Of a stretch of DNA of 64,000 bases, positions 24,775-34,006 are shown in pieces. Position numbers and translations under genes: made by a program. This DNA is from Chitinophaga pinensis (GTDB taxonomy: Bacteria; Bacteroidota; Bacteroidia; Chitinophagales; Chitinophagaceae): contig CAMAXV010000011.1 of assembly GCA_945862385.1 (NCBI GenBank), forward strand, positions 1-64,000. The letters are read 5' to 3'. Under the pieces are notes generated by a model. The model was given only the letters and a program-made list of their open reading frames with translations, did no database searches and was not told where the DNA came from. Positions within the stretch are counted from its first letter, which is position 1. Every line of letters starts with the position of its first letter.

Positions 24775-25347
24775 CTAGAATTCAAGATTATTGACCTGTG
24801 CCATGGTTTTTTCAAGTCCAACAAACACAAACTCTTCAATCGCCTGGATACAACGTGTGATTTTTTTCTGAATCACTTCCTCTTCCGGCGCTTTCCACTT
24901 GCCCAACACATGGTCGATCTGTCGGCCTTTGGGAAAATCGTTTCCTATGCCAAAACGGAGCCTAGGATATTGAGCTGTACCCAGTAATTCCTGAATGCTC
25001 TTCAATCCATTGTGACCACCATCACTTCCGGCAGGCTTGATTTTCAGCTTATTCAGCGGAACAGCAAGTTCATCTACCAGAACCAAGAGGTGGTCATTAT
25101 CCACTCTCTCTTTATCAAGCCAATATTTGACGGCTTTTCCACTCAAATTCATGTACGTTGTGGGCTTAATACAGATAATTTTTTTTCCTTTTATGGTAAC
25201 CTCTGCCTTAAATGCAAGCCTTTCGAGTGAAAAATTACTTTTATGGGCAGCAGCGAATGCATCGAGTATGTCAAAACCAATATTATGCCTGGTATGCTCA
25301 TACTCTGTACCAATATTACCCAAACCAACAATCAGGAACTTATTCAT
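24775..25347 (-). CDS. pth: Peptidyl-tRNA hydrolase
   Basis: Recycles peptidyl-tRNAs released from the ribosome. The 190-residue length is normal. Active-site residues are in place: Asn11 (GLGNIG), His21 (EHTRHNIGF) and Asp in LVDELAVPLNK, with GGHNGLKS and the R-F-GIG segment. Located downstream of rplY, a common pairing. Its ATG is preceded directly by the T-tract of a hairpin terminator, leaving no room for a separate ribosome binding site. Confidence 0.96.
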   Translation of the reverse strand: MNKFLIVGLGNIGTEYEHTRHNIGFDILDAFAAAHKSNFSLERLAFKAEVTIKGKKIICIKPTTYMNLSGKAVKYWLDKERVDNDHLLVLVDELAVPLNKLKIKPAGSDGGHNGLKSIQELLGTAQYPRLRFGIGNDFPKGRQIDHVLGKWKAPEEEVIQKKITRCIQAIEEFVFVGLEKTMAQVNNLEF

Positions 25348-25379
25348 AAAAAAAGCCCCGTGATCTCTACACGGGGCTT
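25348..25379 (-). terminator. Terminator/attenuator between rplY and pth
   Basis: On the minus strand AAGCCCCGTG (25379-25370) pairs with CACGGGGCTT (25362-25353) and runs into seven T residues that end at the pth ATG (25345-25347). It lies 19 bases after the rplY stop. Confidence 0.88.
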
Positions 25380-25398
25380 CAAAGATATGCTATAAAGC

Positions 25399-25986
25399 TT
25401 ATTTTTTCTTAGAAGGCGCTGTAGCAGCTTCTTCTTGTTTCAATTGACGTGTCATTGTTACTGAGGCAATTGGAATTCTTGGAGAGTTGAGAATTTCAAT
25501 ATTTTCAGCTACAATATCCTGAACACGAATATTGGCATTCAATTCGAGGTTGGTGATATCCACCTCAATATTTTCCCTGAGGAAACTAGGAAGTGTTTTA
25601 ACCTTTACAGACTTAAGCCTAAGCTCAAGTTTACCACCTGCCTTTACACCAACAGATGCACCAACGAACTTAAGTGGGATGGTGGCTGTAACTTTCTTGC
25701 CTTCAACCAGCTCAAGCAGGTCGATGTGCGTAAGTTTGTCTGTCACCTTGTTGAACTGCAGATCCTTCAGGATACAGGTGTAAGATTTACCCTCAACGTT
25801 AACCTGAATGAGCTGAAAATCAGGTGTGTAGATGAAAGGCTTAAGAGAGATGGCAGAAACTGTAAAATTTACTTCGGTTGCACCCCCGTAAATTACACCA
25901 GGTACCAGGTCTTGAGAGCGCAGCTGGCGGGCGGCTGTTTTGCCGGTTGCGGTCCTCAATTTTCCTTCGATTGTAATTGTCTTCAT
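25399..25986 (-). CDS. rplY: 50S ribosomal protein L25 (CTC/TL5 form)
   Basis: A 195-residue two-domain L25: the N-terminal 5S-rRNA-binding domain (GKLRTATGKTAARQLRSQDLVPGVIYGG) and the C-terminal TL5 domain (VPLKFVG-like IPLKFVGASVGVKAGGKLE, NIEVDITNLELNANIRV). The tail ends in a Lys-rich segment. It is the large form found in Bacteroidota, not the short E. coli type. It leads the rplY-pth pair and is separated from upstream prs by about 30 bases. Confidence 0.96.
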   Translation of the reverse strand: MKTITIEGKLRTATGKTAARQLRSQDLVPGVIYGGATEVNFTVSAISLKPFIYTPDFQLIQVNVEGKSYTCILKDLQFNKVTDKLTHIDLLELVEGKKVTATIPLKFVGASVGVKAGGKLELRLKSVKVKTLPSFLRENIEVDITNLELNANIRVQDIVAENIEILNSPRIPIASVTMTRQLKQEEAATAPSKKK

Positions 25987-26017
25987 TGTATAGTGTTTAA
26001 AAAATGACTGATTTGGG

Positions 26018-26977
26018 TCACTTGTTTCTCATCTGTGAGTGGATGAAAAGACTCGTGATACTTTGGTTCTGATAGGCATTCATGATGGCAGCACCGAATA
26101 GTTCCGCTACACTTAAAACCTTCAGTTTAGATGACCGTCCCCTCAACGGAATGGTATCGCAAACAACAAGTTCTTCAAGTACACTGTTTTCGATGTTCAC
26201 ATAAGCATTTCCACTCAACACAGGATGTGTACAAAGAGCTCTTACACTTCTGGCACCCTTGTCTTTCAACAACTTTGCTGCTTTTGTGAGCGTACCCGCT
26301 GTATCACAGATATCATCAATCAACACCACATCCCTGTTTGCCACATCACCAATTACTACCATGCTGGAAATTTCATTTGCACGCTTCCTGTGTTTGTCAC
26401 AGATCACCATTTCCACATTAAAATAGCTGGCAACTTCCCGAATTCTGTTAGCACTTCCCACGTCGGGGGCGGCAAAGGTAAGGTTTTCTAGTTGCAGATC
26501 TCTTATATAAGGAATAAAAATCGCGGAACTATCCAGGTGATCAACCGGTATATCAAAGTATCCCTGGATCTGAGGTGCATGTAAATCCATGGTAATAACC
26601 CTGTCTGCCCCAGCAGCTGTAAGGATATTCGCCACCATCTTGGAACCGATGGCAACCCTTGGTTTATCCTTTCTGTCTTGCCTTGCATAACCGAAATAAG
26701 GCATCACGGCAATGATCTTATACGCAGAAGCGCGCTTCGCAGCATCGATCATTAACAGTAATTCCATGAGATTATCCCCCGGCGCGAACGTGCTTTGCAC
26801 GAGGAAAACATAATCACCTCGTATACTTTCGAGGAAAATTGGCTGGATTTCTCCGTCACTGAATTTCTGTATGCTGATTTTACCGAGTGTACCACCGCTG
26901 GAGGCTGCGATCTGCTCGGCAAGATACTGGGAACTGGTGCCGGAGAAAACCTTGCAGGAAGGACCATTGCGTTGCAT
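26018..26977 (-). CDS. prs: Ribose-phosphate pyrophosphokinase
   Basis: Makes PRPP from ribose 5-phosphate and ATP for nucleotide, His and Trp synthesis. About 319 residues. Seen: CKVFSGTSSQYLAEQIA, the catalytic FSDGEI region, the flexible-loop and DLHAPQIQGYFDIPVDHL segment and the PRPP-binding loop VVLIDDICDTAGTL. The longest frame starts at TTG 26998, but ATG 26975-26977 is preferred. It runs divergently from radC. A -7 box, TATCTTTG, lies at 27003-26996. Confidence 0.96.
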   Translation of the reverse strand: MQRNGPSCKVFSGTSSQYLAEQIAASSGGTLGKISIQKFSDGEIQPIFLESIRGDYVFLVQSTFAPGDNLMELLLMIDAAKRASAYKIIAVMPYFGYARQDRKDKPRVAIGSKMVANILTAAGADRVITMDLHAPQIQGYFDIPVDHLDSSAIFIPYIRDLQLENLTFAAPDVGSANRIREVASYFNVEMVICDKHRKRANEISSMVVIGDVANRDVVLIDDICDTAGTLTKAAKLLKDKGARSVRALCTHPVLSGNAYVNIENSVLEELVVCDTIPLRGRSSKLKVLSVAELFGAAIMNAYQNQSITSLFIHSQMRNK

Positions 26978-26995
26978 ATGAATATTTTGAAGGCG

Positions 26996-27003
26996 CAAAG
27001 ATA
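26996..27003 (-). promoter_or_regulatory. prs: -7 promoter element of prs
   Basis: TATCTTTG (minus strand) matches TAnnTTTG and lies 18 bases upstream of the chosen prs ATG. No clear TTTG is found 19 bases further upstream, so the -33 part is weak. Confidence 0.5.
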
Positions 27004-27029
27004 CTTTAAAAAGATAAAAACTGAAGGAA

Positions 27030-27770
27030 ATGAAACAAGAGGAAGGAAGAGAAAAGAGAAATCAAGCAGATCATGAGACAAAACCAGAGAACCGGAGTAT
27101 CAAAAATCTGGCAACGGCAGACAGACCAAGAGAAAAACTGAAGCTCAAAGGGGCTTCTTCCCTAACTGATGGTGAATTGCTGGCTATTCTCATACAGAAT
27201 GGAACAAAAGAAAAATCTGCCATGGATCTGGCTCAGGAACTGATTGCCAGGAGTAAAAACAGGCTGAACGACCTCGCCAGGCTATCCACCCGGGAACTCA
27301 TGAAAACCAAGGGTATTGGATTGGCAAAAGCGGTTATCATCCAGGCAGCCCTGGAGCTTGGCCGGCGCAGGATGGCCTCTGAGCACTTGCAGACTGAAAC
27401 CATCAACGGAAGTGCCTCGGTAGCCAAATACCTGCAGGCGATGCTGATGGACCTTCCACATGAAGTGTTTGCCGTATTGTTCCTGAACAGGGCCAACCGC
27501 ATCAGGCATTTTGAAATCATCAGCAGCGGGGGTATGACGGGCACAGTTGCCGACCCCAGGATAATCCTGAAAAAAGCATTGGAGGAAGATGCAGTAAGCA
27601 TCATACTTTGCCACAACCACCCCTCAGGCAATCTAAGACCGTCGAGAGCTGATGAAGAGCTGACAATCAAAATCAGAAATGCAGCCAGGTATTTCGACAT
27701 TCAGTTACTGGATCACATCATCGTAAGTACAGATGGATATTACAGTTTTGCAGATGAAGGATTTTTTTAA
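27030..27770 (+). CDS. radC: RadC family JAB/MPN+ protein
   Basis: A 246-residue chromosomal RadC. N-terminal region with helix-hairpin-helix (LMKTKGIGLAKAVIIQAALELGRR) and a C-terminal JAB domain with an intact JAMM zinc motif, HNHPSGNLRPSRAD (HxH, Ser and Asp at the expected spacing). Despite its name, the role in DNA repair is disputed; the metalloprotease-like JAB domain has no established substrate. It is transcribed divergently from prs; 52 bases separate the two starts. Confidence 0.95.
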   Translation: MKQEEGREKRNQADHETKPENRSIKNLATADRPREKLKLKGASSLTDGELLAILIQNGTKEKSAMDLAQELIARSKNRLNDLARLSTRELMKTKGIGLAKAVIIQAALELGRRRMASEHLQTETINGSASVAKYLQAMLMDLPHEVFAVLFLNRANRIRHFEIISSGGMTGTVADPRIILKKALEEDAVSIILCHNHPSGNLRPSRADEELTIKIRNAARYFDIQLLDHIIVSTDGYYSFADEGFF

Positions 27771-27820
27771 GTCGGATCGTTAAGCAACGTTCTTTATCTT
27801 TACGTCATTAAATTATTAAT

Positions 27821-29110
27821 ATGTATTCAGAACTGGTAGATCCCAACATATTCATCGAGAACAGAAAGCGTTTCATGGCCAGCATGGACAAAAAAAGCAT
27901 TGCTGTTTTCAACAGCAATGATGAAATTCCATCCAATGGCGACGCACTCTACCCTTTCAAGCAAAACGCTGATCTTTACTGGCTTACAGGCATTCGCCAG
28001 GAAGACACCATGCTGATCCTTTTCCCGGATAATCCGGATAAAAAATACCGTGAAGTACTGGTGCTGGTTAGACCCAACGAGCTAAAAGAAAAATGGGACG
28101 GCAGAAGACACAGGGCATCAGAAGCCACAGCCCTTTCCGGCATTGAAACCATTGTTTGGCTGGATACATTGGATGGCTTGTTGCAACCCATGATCCACCT
28201 GGCAGACAACATATACCTGAATACGAATGAAAATGACAGGAAAGCGAATCTCCTTGCTGTAAGAGACTACCGTTTTGCACAGGAAATGAAATCGCGCTAT
28301 CCACTGCATAACTATAAGCGGGCCGCCAAAATCATGCGCGACCTCCGGGCCATAAAATCTCCACTCGAAGTGGCAGTTTTGCAGCAGGCGGTTGACATCA
28401 CTGAAAAAACATTCCGCAGGCTGCTTCAATTCATTAAGCCAGGCGTATTTGAAAACCAGATTGAAGCAGAGATCATCCATGAATTTATGATGAACAGGTC
28501 AGCCGGTCCGGCTTACAGTTCAATCATTGCAGGCGGTGACAGAGCCAGAACGCTGCATTATATTGCCAACAACCAGGAATGCCTGGATGGTGAGCTGGTG
28601 CTGATGGACTTTGGTGCAGAATATGGCGGCTATTGCGCAGACCTCACCCGAACCGTTCCGGTAAATGGCAAGTTCACCAAAAGACAAAAAGAAGTCTACA
28701 ACGCCTGTCTTCACTTACATGACTACGCCAAAAGTCTGCTTAAACCTGGCATTACAATCGTAAAATACCATGATATGGTTGGCGATGAGGCTACAAAACA
28801 GTTTCTGAAAATTGGATTGATCAGCAAGTCAGATGTCAAAAATGAGTCACCTGATAACAGGGCATACAGGAAATACCTTTACCACGGCATATCACATCAC
28901 CTGGGCATAGATGTGCACGACCTGGGTACTAAAACAGAGCCATTGCAAGAAGGAATGGTACTTACTGTTGAACCAGGTATTTACATAGAAGAAGAACAAA
29001 TGGGTGTCAGAATAGAAAACAATATCTGGATAACCAAAACAGGAAACAAAGACCTTTTCAAAAATATTCCGGTAAAAGCTGAGGAGATAGAAAAATTGAT
29101 GAAGAAATAA
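27821..29110 (+). CDS. pepP: Xaa-Pro aminopeptidase (M24B)
   Basis: A 429-residue dimetal aminopeptidase P that removes an N-terminal residue before proline. N-terminal creatinase-like domain (FNSNDEIP, NADLYWLTGI) and a C-terminal pita-bread domain with metal ligands: Asp in LMDFGAEYGGYCADLTRTV, His in YHGISHHLGIDVHD, Glu in LTVEPGIYIEEE and Glu in GVRIENN. No signal peptide, so cytoplasmic. 50 bases after radC and 30 bases before pssA. Confidence 0.96.
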   Translation: MYSELVDPNIFIENRKRFMASMDKKSIAVFNSNDEIPSNGDALYPFKQNADLYWLTGIRQEDTMLILFPDNPDKKYREVLVLVRPNELKEKWDGRRHRASEATALSGIETIVWLDTLDGLLQPMIHLADNIYLNTNENDRKANLLAVRDYRFAQEMKSRYPLHNYKRAAKIMRDLRAIKSPLEVAVLQQAVDITEKTFRRLLQFIKPGVFENQIEAEIIHEFMMNRSAGPAYSSIIAGGDRARTLHYIANNQECLDGELVLMDFGAEYGGYCADLTRTVPVNGKFTKRQKEVYNACLHLHDYAKSLLKPGITIVKYHDMVGDEATKQFLKIGLISKSDVKNESPDNRAYRKYLYHGISHHLGIDVHDLGTKTEPLQEGMVLTVEPGIYIEEEQMGVRIENNIWITKTGNKDLFKNIPVKAEEIEKLMKK

Positions 29111-29140
29111 GGTACATCCTCCATTAAAACCAATCTCCCC

Positions 29141-29902
29141 ATGAAACAGATACCCAATCTATTTACCCTCTTGAACCTCAGCTGTGGTTTCATTGCCATC
29201 ATCCTGACCCTGCAAACAGGAGAAACCATCCTGAGCATGCAGGATGGAACCTGGCAGATTTTTTTACCTGAAAGAACTGCCTGGGCTGCCTTTTTCATTG
29301 GGTTAGCTGCCATAATAGATTTTCTGGATGGTTTTGTAGCCCGTCTCTTCAAAGCCACTTCTGAAATGGGCAAACAACTTGATTCCCTTGCCGATGTGGT
29401 CACTTTTGGCGTCGCGCCCGGACTCATCCTGTATCAGCTGCTCAGAATTACTTTTGCTCAGGAACCTGATGGCATGGATACACCGGTGATCTGGCTGCTT
29501 CCTGCCATGATTTTCCCTATGGCTGCAGCCTGGCGCCTGGCAAGGTTTAACATCGATACAACCACAAGAGAAGGTTTTGAAGGAATGCCAACACCTGCAG
29601 CGGGATTACTTATCGCATCATTCCCCTTGCTGCTATTATACAACACTTATAACATTCAGTTATTGCTGCTCAACAAGTGGGTGCTTTATGCCATCATAGT
29701 TGTTATTTCCTGGCTCATGGTTTCCAGGCTTTCACTACTTAACCTCAAATTCAAAACATGGGGTTTTGCTGAGAATAAAGCAAGGTATATCCTGCTTCTA
29801 TTGGCTGTTGCTGGTATTGTGCTCTTAAACTGGCTTGCAGTTCCATTTATTTTCCTTACCTATATTGCAGTATCTTTGCTGCTCAAAAACAAGACCACAT
29901 GA
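29141..29902 (+). CDS. pssA: CDP-diacylglycerol--serine O-phosphatidyltransferase
   Basis: An integral membrane enzyme making phosphatidylserine, the precursor of phosphatidylethanolamine. 253 residues. The CDP-alcohol phosphotransferase motif is perfect: Asp60, Asp63-Gly64, Ala67-Arg68, Gly77, Asp81 and Asp85. About seven to eight hydrophobic helices are visible. Its stop overlaps the purS start (ATGA), an unusual partner for a lipid gene; the coupling probably just reflects compact operon layout. Confidence 0.95.
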   Translation: MKQIPNLFTLLNLSCGFIAIILTLQTGETILSMQDGTWQIFLPERTAWAAFFIGLAAIIDFLDGFVARLFKATSEMGKQLDSLADVVTFGVAPGLILYQLLRITFAQEPDGMDTPVIWLLPAMIFPMAAAWRLARFNIDTTTREGFEGMPTPAAGLLIASFPLLLLYNTYNIQLLLLNKWVLYAIIVVISWLMVSRLSLLNLKFKTWGFAENKARYILLLLAVAGIVLLNWLAVPFIFLTYIAVSLLLKNKTT

Positions 29903-30144
29903 CCTATTCTGTTGCCATCAACATAATGCCCCTGAAAGACCTGCTGGACCCACAGGGCAAGGCTGTATTAGGCGGACTTCATAACCTCGGACTTAATCAT
30001 ATCGGAGATGTACGGATTGGCAAAAGAATAACACTTCAGGTTGATGCTGAAAGTGAAGCTGCTGCCTTGCAGGCTGGAGAACTTGCTGCGTCAAAGCTCC
30101 TGGCCAATCAGGTGATGGAGTCCTTTGAGGTTAGCATCATCTGA
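29899..30144 (+). CDS. purS: Phosphoribosylformylglycinamidine synthase subunit PurS
   Basis: The small 81-residue subunit that bridges PurL and PurQ in the FGAM synthase complex of purine synthesis. Seen: INIMPLKDLLDPQGKAV, LNHIGDVRIGKRI and the C-terminal KLLANQVMESFEVS typical of PurS. ATG overlaps the pssA stop by 4 bases. purL and purQ are not in the window. A separate PurS implies the split form of the enzyme, unlike E. coli. Confidence 0.93.
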   Translation: MTYSVAINIMPLKDLLDPQGKAVLGGLHNLGLNHIGDVRIGKRITLQVDAESEAAALQAGELAASKLLANQVMESFEVSII

Positions 30145-30163
30145 GGAATTCAATCCATTCATC

Positions 30164-30835
30164 ATGTTGTATATCGTACCAACGCCAATAGGCAATCTTG
30201 CTGATATGACCTATAGAGCTGTTACGGTTTTACAGGAAGTGGACACTGTACTGGCTGAAGACACCAGAACATCAGGTGTCTTGCTTAAGCACTATGGCAT
30301 AAGTAAGCCAATGCTTCCATATCACCAGCACAATGAACACAAAATAACCGGCAGGCTCATCGAAGAATTGCAGGCTGGCAAAACTTTTGCGCTCATCACA
30401 GATGCAGGAACCCCTGGCATTTCAGACCCTGCTTTTTTCATCATCAGGGAATGTATTAAAAGCAATATCCGCGTGGAATGTCTGCCTGGAGCAACAGCTT
30501 TTGTTCCTGCATTGGTGAACAGCGGACTCCCATCAGATCGCTTTTGTTTTGAAGGATTCCTTCCGCTGAAAAAAGGAAGACATACTTTACTAACCAGTCT
30601 CTCTACCGAACCCCGAACCATCATTCTCTATGAATCACCTGTGAGGCTTGTGAAAACACTGCTCCAGCTTATCACCTATTTTGGGGCAGACAGGCCATGT
30701 TCTGTTTCGAGGGAGTTATCTAAAAAATTTGAAGAGACAATACGCGGTACCCTTCAGGAAGTTCATGATTATTTTTCAAATAAAAGTGTTCGCGGAGAAA
30801 TAGTCCTGCTCATTGGAGGCACACCCGATAAATAA
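30164..30835 (+). CDS. rsmI: 16S rRNA (cytidine1402-2'-O)-methyltransferase
   Basis: A 223-residue SAM-dependent tetrapyrrole-methylase-fold enzyme that methylates C1402 in the ribosomal P site. Motifs: YIVPTPIGNLADMTYRA, AEDTRTSGVLLKHY, ITDAGTPGISDP, LPGATAFVPALVNSGL and YESPVRLVKTL. ATG 30164 is chosen because homologues start MLYIVPTPIGN; the open frame reaches back to 30125. It follows purS by 19 bases and its stop is one base before the helicase GTG. Confidence 0.95.
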   Translation: MLYIVPTPIGNLADMTYRAVTVLQEVDTVLAEDTRTSGVLLKHYGISKPMLPYHQHNEHKITGRLIEELQAGKTFALITDAGTPGISDPAFFIIRECIKSNIRVECLPGATAFVPALVNSGLPSDRFCFEGFLPLKKGRHTLLTSLSTEPRTIILYESPVRLVKTLLQLITYFGADRPCSVSRELSKKFEETIRGTLQEVHDYFSNKSVRGEIVLLIGGTPDK

Positions 30836-30836
30836 G

Positions 30837-33302
30837 GTGCATGGCTTCGGCATCATATCATCATGGCTTGAACAGCAGGGCAGAAGCCCATTTCCATTTC
30901 AGGAGGAAACCTGGAAGCAGATAGCTGAAGGGAAAAGCGGACTGGTTAACGCCCCAACCGGGTGTGGCAAGACCTATGCCGTTTTTCTTGGCGCACTCAT
31001 CAGGTTCATCAATGCCCATCCGGATAACTGGCAAACCCGAAGAAAAAATAAAATCCGACTGCTTTGGATTACCCCACTCAGGGCCCTTGCAAAAGACATT
31101 GGTCGGGCGATGGAAGAAGTGATCAAATCTCTTGAAATGTCTTGGCAGGTCGGTATCAGAAATGGAGATACCCCAACAGCAGAAAGACAAAAACAACGCA
31201 ATAACCTGCCTGAAATACTCATCATCACGCCGGAAAGTCTGCATATCCTGCTTTCCACAAAAGATCATGGATTACTTTTTGAAAACCTGGAAGTTATTGC
31301 AGTAGACGAATGGCATGAGCTGATGGGTTCTAAGCGAGGCGTACTTACTGAACTTGCCATAAGCAGAATCATCCATTGCAACAAAGTAACGTCTCCCGCT
31401 GTGTGGGGAATATCAGCAACCATTGGCAACCTTACAGAAGCGAGAGATGTTTTACTTGCACCTGTCCTTTTAAAAAATCCTGATGCGGATAATGGCATCA
31501 TTATCAGGGCAGACATTAACAAGCAGACCGAAGTCATCCCTTTGTTTCCCGAAGAAGTTGAAAGCTACCCATGGTCTGGGCACCTGGGCATCAAACTTGC
31601 CCGTCAGGTACTGCCAATCATTGAACAAAGCCGTTCTACACTGATTTTCATCAATACCCGCGGCATGAGTGAGATCTGGTACCAGACTTTATTACAGATT
31701 GCACCAGAGCTGGCAGGAGTTATTGCCCTACATCATGGGAGCATTGATAAAGAGCTGCGTTTCTGGGTGGAAGATGCTTTGCACGCGGGTAAGCTGAAAG
31801 CCGTGGTTTGTACTGCCAGCCTGGATCTTGGTGTTGATTTCAGGCCTGTTGAAACAATCATTCAGGTTGGCTCTCCCAAAGGTGTTGCCAGATTTCTTCA
31901 AAGGGCAGGCAGAAGTGGCCATGCTCCCGGAGAAAAAAGCAAAATTTATTTTCTGCCAACACATTCGCTGGAACTGTTGGAAGCAGCGGCACTGCAGGAT
32001 GCACTCCATGAGAAACAGGTTGAGTCGAAACCACCGCTGCATTTGTGTTTTGATGTATTAACACAATACCTGTGCACACTTGCCGCCGGTGACGGTTTCT
32101 GTGCTGAAGAAGTTTACGAGCAGGTAACGCATACACACTGCTTCTGTGAAATGAGTACTTCAGAATGGCACACCGTGCTACAATACATTACCACCGGGGG
32201 AAATGCCCTCCGGGAGTATGATGAATACCAAAAAGTAATCATTGACGCAGGAACATTCAGCATGCCGGGAAGAAGGACTGTGATGAGACACCGCATGTCA
32301 ATTGGCACAATTGTAAGCGACGCCATGATGAAAGTGAAGTGGATAAGTGGCGGCTATGTAGGAGTTATTGAAGAATGGTTTATTTCAAAACTAAAACCCG
32401 GAGATGTATTCTCTCTGGCAGGCAGAAACCTGGAACTTGTTTCGATCAAAGACATGACAGTGCAGGTACGCAAAAGCAATGCTAAAAAGTCTATTGTCCC
32501 CTCCTGGATGGGTGGCAGGATGCCACTTTCAGCAAACCTGGGCACTTTGCTGCGAAAAAAACTAACTGAAGCCGGCAAAGGAGATTCAAATGATTTAATC
32601 CTGAACAAACTGCAACCAATATTTACCCTCCAACAAGCCATTTCAGCAATTCCAGGCAAAGAAGAACTGCTGATTGAGCTTATACATACAAAGGATGGTT
32701 ACCATCTTTTCTGCCATACATTTGAGGGAAGGCTTGTAAATGAGGCCATGGCGGCTATCCTGGCATGGAGAATTTCCAGGATTCATCCCATTACATTTTC
32801 CTTTGCCATGAACGACTACAGTTTTGAGTTGCTGAGTGACCAGCCAATACCCCTAAATGAAGAAAACGTATACGAACTTTTTTCAGCGGTAAATCTAACT
32901 GAAGATATTCAGCGCAGCGTAAATGCAACAGAGATGGCGAAAAGGAAATTCAGGGATATTGCAGTGATTGGAGGCCTGGTCTTTCAGGGCATGCCGGGGG
33001 AACAGAAAAAAGCAAGGCACCTGCAATCATCCTCATCACTTCTATTCAATGTATTCCTGGAGTATGATGCGGATAACATCCTGTTAAGACAGGCATTTCA
33101 GGAAGTGATGGACAGTCAGATGGAAGAAAGCAGATTGCGTGAAATGCTCAAACGTATTGCAAATTCCAGCATTATCATCACTCATCCCGAAAAACTCACC
33201 CCCTTTTCTTTTCCTGTAAAAGTTGACTCCATGCGCGAAAGCATGTCTTCAGAAAAACTGGAAGACAGGATCAGAAAAATGATCATCGAATCTCAACGAT
33301 AA
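30837..33302 (+). CDS. Ligase-associated Lhr-family DEXH helicase
   Basis: An ~821-residue superfamily 2 helicase of the Lhr branch known as ligase-associated DNA-damage-response helicase. Seen: Q-like FPFQEETW, Walker A APTGCGKT, Walker B/DEXH in AVDEWHEL, SAT in GISATIGN, the C-terminal RecA motifs (LIFINTRGMSE, ALHHGSIDKE, TASLDLGVDFRPV, QRAGRSGH) and the Lhr-core winged-helix region. Start set at GTG 30837, directly after the rsmI stop and preceded by AATAAGG; a TTG at 30813 would add eight residues inside rsmI. In related genomes it neighbours an ATP-dependent ligase and an MBL exonuclease; here only the PdeM partner is adjacent, convergent and 19 bases away. Confidence 0.93.
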   Translation: MHGFGIISSWLEQQGRSPFPFQEETWKQIAEGKSGLVNAPTGCGKTYAVFLGALIRFINAHPDNWQTRRKNKIRLLWITPLRALAKDIGRAMEEVIKSLEMSWQVGIRNGDTPTAERQKQRNNLPEILIITPESLHILLSTKDHGLLFENLEVIAVDEWHELMGSKRGVLTELAISRIIHCNKVTSPAVWGISATIGNLTEARDVLLAPVLLKNPDADNGIIIRADINKQTEVIPLFPEEVESYPWSGHLGIKLARQVLPIIEQSRSTLIFINTRGMSEIWYQTLLQIAPELAGVIALHHGSIDKELRFWVEDALHAGKLKAVVCTASLDLGVDFRPVETIIQVGSPKGVARFLQRAGRSGHAPGEKSKIYFLPTHSLELLEAAALQDALHEKQVESKPPLHLCFDVLTQYLCTLAAGDGFCAEEVYEQVTHTHCFCEMSTSEWHTVLQYITTGGNALREYDEYQKVIIDAGTFSMPGRRTVMRHRMSIGTIVSDAMMKVKWISGGYVGVIEEWFISKLKPGDVFSLAGRNLELVSIKDMTVQVRKSNAKKSIVPSWMGGRMPLSANLGTLLRKKLTEAGKGDSNDLILNKLQPIFTLQQAISAIPGKEELLIELIHTKDGYHLFCHTFEGRLVNEAMAAILAWRISRIHPITFSFAMNDYSFELLSDQPIPLNEENVYELFSAVNLTEDIQRSVNATEMAKRKFRDIAVIGGLVFQGMPGEQKKARHLQSSSSLLFNVFLEYDADNILLRQAFQEVMDSQMEESRLREMLKRIANSSIIITHPEKLTPFSFPVKVDSMRESMSSEKLEDRIRKMIIESQR

Positions 33303-33321
33303 ATGATAGCATTTCAGTTTT

Positions 33322-33993
33322 TTATTTACAGGTTATCTGAAATATTGCAGCATGTCTATCCCCCGAAGAAATGGCAAAAACCTCATCGCCAACTGATGGA
33401 TGAATTAGGTATTTACCTGTAAACCTGCTAAAGGCAGGCAGTATGCATTGATTTGTTGTAAAGTAAAAACATGGGAGGGATATCGATTGCTTTCCTACCC
33501 CACTCAACCTGACACCCGGATGCAAATGACCAGAAAATGCGAAGCTATCCGCAGGAACGATAGCTGGTTTTTCGTGAATAAAGTAGAATGGACCAATGGC
33601 ATAATCAGTTCCGAGGACTTCAATACCCAAGTCCGTATACGCCTGATCAGACAAGATCTCATGATTGCCCCTTACCATGCAACATCGGAAATCCTTTCTT
33701 GCTTTCCGCCATTGGCTGAACAACTGGTGTTCTTCATTGGCAATACTGTGAAAAAAATCACCTGTTACAAGCAATGTATCAGGCTTAAAGTGATCCAGGA
33801 TTGTATCCAGCCGGCTTATATCTTCTTGGAATATGATTCCGGGTACTGCAATGCCCGATTTCCGGAAATGAGCTGACTTGCCAATGTGCAAATCACTAAC
33901 AATGAGTATGCTTTTATCTTCCCAGAAAATGCATCTCTGAGGGCTCAGCCAAAGATTTTGTCCAAGTTTTCTAATCAGTAAATCATTTCCCAT
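33322..33993 (-). CDS. pdeM: Ligase-associated metallophosphoesterase PdeM
   Basis: A 223-residue calcineurin-like phosphoesterase. All metal motifs are present: SDLHIGKSAHFR, TGDFFHS, RGNHE and the FSGHLHPGV near the C-terminus. The HIGK..HFR feature is typical of the ligase-associated endonuclease group, predicted to act with the Lhr-type helicase, a ligase and an exonuclease in DNA end repair. It converges on that helicase gene and is the last cistron of a four-gene minus-strand operon, 13 bases after the haem-binding protein gene. Confidence 0.9.
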   Translation of the reverse strand: MGNDLLIRKLGQNLWLSPQRCIFWEDKSILIVSDLHIGKSAHFRKSGIAVPGIIFQEDISRLDTILDHFKPDTLLVTGDFFHSIANEEHQLFSQWRKARKDFRCCMVRGNHEILSDQAYTDLGIEVLGTDYAIGPFYFIHEKPAIVPADSFAFSGHLHPGVRLSGVGKQSISLPCFYFTTNQCILPAFSRFTGKYLIHPSVGDEVFAISSGDRHAAIFQITCK

Positions 33994-34006
33994 GCAAAGT
34001 GTGGTC

